Of a DNA stretch of 64,000 bases, positions 58,079 through 64,000 are shown piece by piece (position 1 is the stretch's first letter; every line of letters begins with the position of its first letter). The DNA comes from JAGOFO01 sp964522105 (lineage in GTDB: Bacteria; Myxococcota_A; UBA9042; DTJE01). The position numbers and the translations under genes were made by a program. The stretch covers positions 1 to 64,000 of the forward strand of contig CAZFVA010000009.1 in assembly GCA_964522105.1 (NCBI GenBank), written 5' to 3'. Below the pieces are notes generated by a model, which worked only from the letters and a program-made list of their open reading frames with translations, had not been told where the DNA came from and did no database searches.

Positions 58079-61000
58079 ATGAATATGAAAGCAGGTTTGG
58101 TTTCCAGACTTCTGGTTATCGGTGTCGTAGCGGTAATGGGGGCGCTGATTTCGTCGTGTAAAGACGGCGCTTCAATCGCCGAAAACCTGAACCTTGATTA
58201 CAGTCCGGCCAACCTGAACTTTGGCTCGGTAAATATCGATTCTGAAAAGGTAATAACGGTAACGCTGACTCATATAGGTACGACGGGAAACATCGAAATC
58301 GGCGACATCAAGACCGAAACACTTGGTGCCGAATTCACAATCGTCATGCCTGCAAAAACCGTCCTGGCGCCGACCGAATCAACGACGTTTGATGTCGTTT
58401 ACAAGCCGAAAGACAGCGCCGTTGATGCCGGTTACGTCGTGATTTCACATAACGTCGCAACATCTGGATATCGCACAAGGATTGCCGTTTCGTCTTCCGG
58501 TCAGACAGCTACTCTGATTACCGAACCGAGCCCGATCGATTTCGGTGACGTTAATGCAGGTACGACCGGAACTCTTGATATTATTGTGAAGAACGTCGGT
58601 ACGGCTCCGCTGAACCTTGAAAAGGCTTTCATGGACCCCGAAGGGTCTGATGCCTTCAAGATTGTTGCAATAGTTCCCCCGGAAGGCGATTCGCTGCCGG
58701 TTGAGCTTGCACCCGAGGCTTTTCTTGGCCTGACCCTTCAGTATGCCCCGCAGAGCGGCAAGACCGAGCAGACATTGCTGTTCATTACTGGTGTTGATGG
58801 CGAACAGTGGAGCTTTGATGTCTTTGCGAACGGCCTGGGACCCAAGCTGGCCATTGCCCCGGCTCAGATTGAACTGGGTGGCGTCGAAATTGGCGAAACA
58901 GGCAGGGCCATCGCGACAATTTCAAACATCGGCAATGATACTTTGAAGGTCACCAGTCTTGGTTTTTCGCCGGGAAGTGCGGCCGGTCTGACCATTGAAG
59001 GCGAGACTTCATTCAACGTGGCCCCGGGCGCCAGCAAGGACTTCTACGTAAACTGGGCCGTTACTGAAGCAGTCAAATACACCGGTGCGGCGATCGGTTG
59101 GGTTTCAATAGTAAGCAATGATGCTGCCAGTCCGGCCATCGTAAGTGTGTTCGGGCGCGTCAATTCCCCGCTGCTGGCCGTTATCCCTGAAGAACTGGAC
59201 ATGGGTTTCGGTGCGCAGGGCCTTGAGATCGTGAAAAGCGTAACTATTCGCAACGAAGGTTTCGGCGACCTGATTATCAAGGGTGAACCGACCTTCTTTG
59301 ACACTTCCGAGTCGAAGTATGGTCCTGAATTCAGGATCCAGGTTGTTGGTGCGACGCCTGTCGGCGGCAATTACATTCTTGCCGGCGGTACCGGCATGGA
59401 AGCCCGGGTAAAGTTTACGAACAAGGGTCCTGCGACCGGCACTGTCACGTCGAAGCTTCGGATTACGTCTAATGATAAAGGCGTCGCCGACAGCGAAACG
59501 ATTGTTCCGATTACGGTTTCGCGCGCAGGTACTGCCGAATGTGTTCCGCAGATTGCGCCTGCGGCAGTTGATTTCGGGCTGGTCCCGATGGGCTTCCGGA
59601 AAGAATTGCCGATAAGGATCGTTAATACCGGTGCCGGTTACTGCTCGTTCAAGGGTGCCATGGTTCAGGATTGCACTTCTTCCGGCGGCATGTTCGGTGG
59701 TTGTCCTGAACCGTTTACAGGGACGAAGTCGTCGAGATTCACAGTCGTTTCGCAGCCGCCGGTTGTCCAGAACGGGATCGTTCCCGGCGGGGCCGTCACC
59801 GTCTATGTCAGATTTGCGCCGCCGAATTCCAGCACGATGTTCGGTGATCTGACAGAATACACAGCACTTCTGTCGGCAAACATCTATGATGCACAGCTCA
59901 AGAAAAACCTAATCATTCCGAAGGCTACCGGTACCGGTACGTGGAATTCAAATCTGAAGGGTACTACCGGTGTCGCGAATCTGGCCGTTCTGCCTTCCGA
60001 CGTCAAGTTTGGTCTTGTGACGCTTGGTTGTGCTTCAAAGAAGTATCAGATATGTGCATACAACACGGGCGCCGCTCCGCTGCAGGTTACAGGCATCAAG
60101 CTTGACGGCTGTACTCCGGAATTCAAGCTTAAAGGCGTACCCACTCTGCCGCAGGCTATTTCTGCCGGTCATCCGCTGTGCTTTGGTGTGCAGTTTGTTC
60201 CGCAGGATACGACGCAGGACTCGTGCATCCTGAAGGTATTAAGTAATGAACAGTCGGTTCCGGAACTGTTCGTCGGCCTCAGCGGCGAAGGGACCATTTT
60301 CAGTGATCAAACCGACGAATTTACTCAGCTTTCCGGACAGATGGTCGATATCCTTTTCATTATTGATGATTCCGGTTCCATGGGTGATGACCAGCAGACG
60401 TTAATTGCTAACTTCGGTGAGTTCATCAAGTATGCCGATGTCTGGAATAACGACTATCACATTGGCGTTGTTTCGACCGGACTCAGTTATGACAATCTGA
60501 TCGGTAAGCTGAATTTTGGTAATCCCAGAACGATGCCGCGGTACATTACACCTGGCCCGAATGCCAAGTCTCAGTTTGCTGATCTTGCGAATCTCGGAAG
60601 TGACGGTGACAACACAGAAGGTGCTCTGGCGAATGCTCAGGCTGCTCTTTCTGCGCCGCTGGTGACCGATACCGAGGTATCGTGCAGCAGTGATCTGGAC
60701 TGTCAGAAGGATCCCAATATCTGTACCGGTACTGATTGCCCGTACAAGTGTCTTGAAGGTACGTGCGGCGGCTGGAATAAAGGCTTCCTGCGTGAAGACG
60801 CTCAGCTTGAAATCATCGCCCTGTCGGATGAAGAGGATCAGAGCAGCGGCGACCTTGGTTTCTACATCGATTTCTTCCGCTCGCTCAAAGGTTTCTATAA
60901 TCAGAACATGATGCATTTTAACGCCATTTGCGGCACCGATGACGGCACGCTTGTTGATGAACAGGGCAATGCGTTCCCGGGCTGTACGGGGCCGACAGGT

Positions 61001-61321
61001 GCTGCCGCCCAGGAAGCTAAACGTTATATAGAAGCGGCTCAGGGAACGAACGGCAAGATTGGTTCCATCTGTGACCCGAACTATAAAACCGTTTTAAATG
61101 AAATCGGGTCAGTGGCGTTCGGCCTGAAGCAGCAGTTCTTCCTTTCCAGAATTGCCGATCCGAATTCCATCACGGTTAAAGTCAGGGGTGTTGACGCGCT
61201 TGACGGGTGGACTTACGAAGCCGAATCGAATTCAATAGTGTTCGATCCGTTAAGTTCGAACATGCCCCAGGAAGGCGACAAGATACTTGTTCATTACGAG
61301 ACGCTGTGCCTTCCTGAATAG
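58079..61321 (+). CDS. Large choice-of-anchor-D lipoprotein with C-terminal VWA domain
   Basis: 1080 residues from the ATG at 58079 (GGGAG upstream); lipobox L-I-S-S-C27. The first ~750 residues are about seven ASH/choice-of-anchor-D units, each with a motif such as L-N-F-G-S-V-N, I-D-F-G-D-V-N-A-G or V-D-F-G-L-V-P-M-G. The von Willebrand factor A domain begins V-D-I-L-F-I-I-D763-D-S-G-S-M, a complete D-x-S-x-S MIDAS metal site, and contains a Cys-rich insert (C-S-S-D-L-D-C to C-L-E-G-T-C). A short strand-rich tail follows. VWA domains bind ligands through Mg2+. A surface adhesin or matrix protein is plausible, not shown. Confidence 0.82.
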   Translation: MNMKAGLVSRLLVIGVVAVMGALISSCKDGASIAENLNLDYSPANLNFGSVNIDSEKVITVTLTHIGTTGNIEIGDIKTETLGAEFTIVMPAKTVLAPTESTTFDVVYKPKDSAVDAGYVVISHNVATSGYRTRIAVSSSGQTATLITEPSPIDFGDVNAGTTGTLDIIVKNVGTAPLNLEKAFMDPEGSDAFKIVAIVPPEGDSLPVELAPEAFLGLTLQYAPQSGKTEQTLLFITGVDGEQWSFDVFANGLGPKLAIAPAQIELGGVEIGETGRAIATISNIGNDTLKVTSLGFSPGSAAGLTIEGETSFNVAPGASKDFYVNWAVTEAVKYTGAAIGWVSIVSNDAASPAIVSVFGRVNSPLLAVIPEELDMGFGAQGLEIVKSVTIRNEGFGDLIIKGEPTFFDTSESKYGPEFRIQVVGATPVGGNYILAGGTGMEARVKFTNKGPATGTVTSKLRITSNDKGVADSETIVPITVSRAGTAECVPQIAPAAVDFGLVPMGFRKELPIRIVNTGAGYCSFKGAMVQDCTSSGGMFGGCPEPFTGTKSSRFTVVSQPPVVQNGIVPGGAVTVYVRFAPPNSSTMFGDLTEYTALLSANIYDAQLKKNLIIPKATGTGTWNSNLKGTTGVANLAVLPSDVKFGLVTLGCASKKYQICAYNTGAAPLQVTGIKLDGCTPEFKLKGVPTLPQAISAGHPLCFGVQFVPQDTTQDSCILKVLSNEQSVPELFVGLSGEGTIFSDQTDEFTQLSGQMVDILFIIDDSGSMGDDQQTLIANFGEFIKYADVWNNDYHIGVVSTGLSYDNLIGKLNFGNPRTMPRYITPGPNAKSQFADLANLGSDGDNTEGALANAQAALSAPLVTDTEVSCSSDLDCQKDPNICTGTDCPYKCLEGTCGGWNKGFLREDAQLEIIALSDEEDQSSGDLGFYIDFFRSLKGFYNQNMMHFNAICGTDDGTLVDEQGNAFPGCTGPTGAAAQEAKRYIEAAQGTNGKIGSICDPNYKTVLNEIGSVAFGLKQQFFLSRIADPNSITVKVRGVDALDGWTYEAESNSIVFDPLSSNMPQEGDKILVHYETLCLPE

Positions 61322-61378
61322 GGGGATGCCGTGTCTTTTGAAACAAAAATGGTCTGAAACCATTAAGGAGATTCCTAA

Positions 61379-63505
61379 ATGAAAATTGGCCGTGTGATGG
61401 CTGTAGTTACGACGTCGGCAGTAGTTCTTATCAGTATTCTGGCCGGTGTTGTCGGTTGCAAGAGTGGCACCATCGGTACCGCACCGTCCCTGTACGTCGG
61501 TCCTTCCGGGGATATTGACGGGGCCGCCGAGCGTGTGGCGAACAACGGAACCGTTTACTTTGCCGAAGGCGGCGGAACGATGACGCTGGTCCTGGGTAAC
61601 GTCGGTGACGCTTTGCTGAAGATTACAAGTATCGAACTTGTTACGCAGAACTCAGATATCACTGTGTCACCGCTGTTGACCGATGTCACTTTCCCGCTTG
61701 AAGTACAGCCGAACGATTACAAGCAGGTCCACGAGACTGTTTTCACGATGACGGCTTACTACACTCCGGATGCCGATCGTGACATTTCGCCGACGACCAT
61801 CAAGGTCACGACGAACGACTACCAGAATCAGGACGGAATCTTCACTTTCAACGTTCAACCAAAAGAAAAGACGGCTGAAATCAAGGTTACGCCGAATAAC
61901 GCCATATTCCTTGGCGCCACTTCGTCGTCGCCGGATCCTGTTGAATTTACGATTGATAACGTTGGTGATGCGGCGCTGGCCCTGGCCGCTGTCAGGTTTA
62001 ATCCCCCGACGACTGCCTATTCCATTACCGCCGGTTACATTCGTGAAAACCTGATGATCGACCCGTATCCGTATGGCACCGACAACGGCGCCGTCAATTT
62101 GACCATCACGTATCGCCCGGTTAATCCGCCGGATCAGACCGATTTCGAGATCCTGTGGGGCTCCAAGATCGACACCGGTGTTGAATGTACCAATACTCCG
62201 ACGTGTCAGAACAGCGAAAAACTTTGCCCGGATAAGACAAAAGTCTGCCCGTACACCTGCTTCAACGGTATGTGCGGCTGCTTGATGTCTTCTGACTGTG
62301 CGGCGTATTTCTGTGAAAACCCGGCTGATTGCGAATACCGCTGTCTGACTTCGGTCTGTCGTATTCCAGAAGTGACGAAGGTCCCCCTGCGCGGCGAAGC
62401 TCAGGCCGGTAACCTTGAAATCACTTATGGTGATCAGGCTGACGGATGTGTTGATTTTACGACGGTCACGGTCCCCGGAAATTCATGTACGAAGCGGCTC
62501 AGCCTTGAAAACGCCGGTCCCGGTTCGGTCATTTTAAGCAAGCCGACCGTCAAGGTTGCAGGCGGCCTTGACAGCCCCTACACCGTAAAGTGGTACAAAC
62601 TTGGCGCCACACAGGACCCGCTCGACGAATGCGGCGCAGTCACAGGCGAAGAGATCTCTGATTCCAGATATACACTGACCCCCGACAATTCACCGATCAC
62701 TGTTGCAGTTACATACACGGCACCGTCGATCAATGGCGTCAGCGGCGACCTTGAAGTTCCGTACAGTTCACCGTTTGCCGGTGAAGAAATTGTCAGACTG
62801 TGTGGTGGCGTCCGCAAAGGCGAACTGGCGATTGCGCCGCTTCCCGAAAGCATCAGAATGACCCTTTACGCAGCCCCCGGTTCGACAGCCGAAAAGTCTG
62901 TCGTCGTTATGAACAAGGGTAATCTTGAGCTTCTGATCACCAGCATCAACGTGGAATCGGCCAATGTGGACGACCCCGATGCGTTCAGCATCCTTGAAGA
63001 TGTCGCGGCCGGGTTCACACTTGCCGAAGGGGAAGTCAGGGCATTTACGGTCAGCTTCACCGGCGATCATGACGGTGGAACGACGGTTAACGGCTTTGTG
63101 AACGTGAATTACATGGATCCGCTGATCGACATGGAAGTCAACCAGAAGGTCAACGTCGCCGGTTTCAACAGTTTTGAGGGCGTGACCCTGCCGGTCGCAG
63201 AGCCTGGTGAAGCGTCAGAATATACAGGTGTCAAAGTTGGCGATTCCGTCGTCCTTGATGCAAGCGGCAGCGTTGCCGGAACTTATGATGTCCCGTTGAA
63301 TTCCGGTTATATCTGGTTCGTCTATGACAAGCCCGATGCCAGCCGCGTTTTCCTGAATACCGGTGGCGGTCAGCCCCAGATTACGGTCATTCCTGACGTC
63401 GCCGGAACGTATGAATTCAGACTGATTGTTTACTCGGTAGACACTGACAGCACACAGGCCTATTTCAGTTCAGAAGGCAGCATCAGGTTTGATGTCACAA
63501 ATTAG
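61379..63505 (+). CDS. Choice-of-anchor-D-type lipoprotein, third in the run
   Basis: 708 residues with lipobox G-V-V-G-C27 and AAGGAG seven bases before the ATG. Repeated ASH-like units are visible from residue ~50, marked L-V-L-G-N-V-G-D-A-L-L-K-I, F-T-I-D-N-V-G-D-A-A-L-A-L and V-M-N-K-G-N-L-E-L-L-I. A Cys-rich stretch of about ten Cys at ~265-325 (C-T-N-T-P-T-C, C-P-Y-T-C, C-M-S-S-D-C) interrupts them. A C-terminal PKD-like part (L-D-A-S-G-S-V, W-F-V-Y-D-K-P-D) follows. Same strand and 57 bp behind the VWA protein, so possibly one operon. Confidence 0.78.
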   Translation: MKIGRVMAVVTTSAVVLISILAGVVGCKSGTIGTAPSLYVGPSGDIDGAAERVANNGTVYFAEGGGTMTLVLGNVGDALLKITSIELVTQNSDITVSPLLTDVTFPLEVQPNDYKQVHETVFTMTAYYTPDADRDISPTTIKVTTNDYQNQDGIFTFNVQPKEKTAEIKVTPNNAIFLGATSSSPDPVEFTIDNVGDAALALAAVRFNPPTTAYSITAGYIRENLMIDPYPYGTDNGAVNLTITYRPVNPPDQTDFEILWGSKIDTGVECTNTPTCQNSEKLCPDKTKVCPYTCFNGMCGCLMSSDCAAYFCENPADCEYRCLTSVCRIPEVTKVPLRGEAQAGNLEITYGDQADGCVDFTTVTVPGNSCTKRLSLENAGPGSVILSKPTVKVAGGLDSPYTVKWYKLGATQDPLDECGAVTGEEISDSRYTLTPDNSPITVAVTYTAPSINGVSGDLEVPYSSPFAGEEIVRLCGGVRKGELAIAPLPESIRMTLYAAPGSTAEKSVVVMNKGNLELLITSINVESANVDDPDAFSILEDVAAGFTLAEGEVRAFTVSFTGDHDGGTTVNGFVNVNYMDPLIDMEVNQKVNVAGFNSFEGVTLPVAEPGEASEYTGVKVGDSVVLDASGSVAGTYDVPLNSGYIWFVYDKPDASRVFLNTGGGQPQITVIPDVAGTYEFRLIVYSVDTDSTQAYFSSEGSIRFDVTN

Positions 63506-63658
63506 TTCGTCTTTCACATCCTTCCAAAACAAATAAAAGCGCATTTTCCTTGTATGTAACTGGCTTGAAGTGCCATCTTCCCTTGCCTGAAATACATCAA
63601 TCTGATAAACCTATGCGGACGGCATTTTTCCGTGCTCCCGGGACATTAGGAGTGTGTG

Positions 63659-64000
63659 ATGGAAGTAACTGAATTCATGGTGGAATTGGAAGTCAACCCC
63701 AATGATAACGTCGCGTTTGACAAGGCTATCGAAGATGCCTTGACCCAGGGCGGTGTTGAAGGTCTTGAACTGTTCCTTGCCGAGGTGATGGAATCACTTG
63801 GGAAAGGGCCGGTTGCAGACACCTTTTTGAAAAAACTGGATACGCTTTTCAGAAAGGAACGTAACACGGACAAGGGCAGGGTGCTCGCGTGGACGGCCGG
63901 TCTTGTCGCCTGGAAAATTCTGGACGATGTGGTCAAGGCCGAGTTCTATATGCGTGCGCTTGGTGAAGAACCTGCGTCCGATGTGGATACATGGCTTGAA
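63659..64000 (+). CDS. Hypothetical helical protein, 5' part (cut by window end)
   Basis: The ATG at 63659 follows AGGAG six bases upstream. The frame is open to the end of the window (114 residues). The visible part is soluble, acidic and helical, with TPR-like spacing (A-F-D-K-A-I-E-D-A-L, F-Y-M-R-A-L-G-E), so it may belong to the TPR-rich proteins common in myxobacteria. I do not recognise it. Upstream lies 153 bp without a gene or clear promoter. Confidence 0.6.
   Translation, partial: MEVTEFMVELEVNPNDNVAFDKAIEDALTQGGVEGLELFLAEVMESLGKGPVADTFLKKLDTLFRKERNTDKGRVLAWTAGLVAWKILDDVVKAEFYMRALGEEPASDVDTWLE

Noticed and set aside
61340..61378. AATGGT/ACCATT inverted repeat before the third lipoprotein as a terminator
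   Set aside because: A 6-bp stem without a T tract; it directly precedes the ribosome-binding site and is too weak to call.
1..64000. CRISPR array, prophage or complete insertion sequence
   Set aside because: No regularly spaced repeats with unique spacers, no integrase or phage structural genes, and the only transposase-like gene is a RAYT without terminal inverted repeats.

Overview
The window (64 kb, two 100-N scaffold gaps) looks like part of a metagenome-assembled Gram-negative genome from the Myxococcota or a neighbouring deltaproteobacterial lineage. The signs are a GltJ/AgmX-like zinc-ribbon + GYF + TonB-C protein, many large Cys-rich lipoproteins with choice-of-anchor-D/ASH-like domains, FHA-GGDEF and PilZ signalling proteins, and PEGA/formylglycine-enzyme-domain proteins. 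This placement is inferred from gene content; there is no rRNA in the window.

Layout. 1-1.6 kb: 3' part of a 5'-nucleotidase-family gene, then rph. 1.6-7.5 kb (minus): a tight five-gene unit of four radical SAM genes followed by a GxGD-type (A24) membrane peptidase, diverging from a class I aminotransferase at 7.5-8.8 kb. 8.8-12.5 kb (minus): a two-repeat lipoprotein, an MFS transporter and a REP-associated tyrosine transposase (RAYT) with two tandem 35-bp repeat units beside its start. 12.8-16.1 kb: a PEGA/FGE-domain protein, scaffold gap 1, a TPR protein and a small hypothetical protein. 16.3-21.9 kb (plus): lipoprotein 5'-nucleotidase, OB-like lipoprotein and probable outer-membrane barrel. 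21.9-30 kb (minus): PilZ and FHA-GGDEF pair; mutS, ribBA-like, DUF6485 and RND exporter operon. 30-38 kb: methyltransferase broken by gap 2, a thioredoxin-glutaredoxin fusion, OPA-type MFS transporter with carbamoyltransferase, a 376-bp GC-rich structured intergenic region, and a TMTC-like / rhomboid / OmpH operon. 38.2-42 kb (plus): panB-panC-transketolase. 42-49 kb: Cys-rich lipoproteins and the GltJ-like gene. 49-55.6 kb: degenerate acyl-CoA-ligase-like gene, tadA, two tRNA-Ser genes, amrB (MEMO), hutU and a second TMTC-like gene. 55.8-63.5 kb (plus): three consecutive choice-of-anchor-D lipoproteins, one with a VWA domain; then a truncated hypothetical gene.

Most noteworthy: (i) the four-radical-SAM + A24-peptidase operon, whose substrate I cannot identify; (ii) a repeat family with core TTAACCTGGGTCGGG that lies next to the RAYT gene, at the edge of an assembly gap, and twice in frame inside one of the radical SAM genes, encoding TQVN-type peptides; (iii) a structured, compositionally odd intergenic region upstream of the carbamoyltransferase; (iv) enzymes with altered signature residues (RibBA-like, acyl-CoA-ligase-like).
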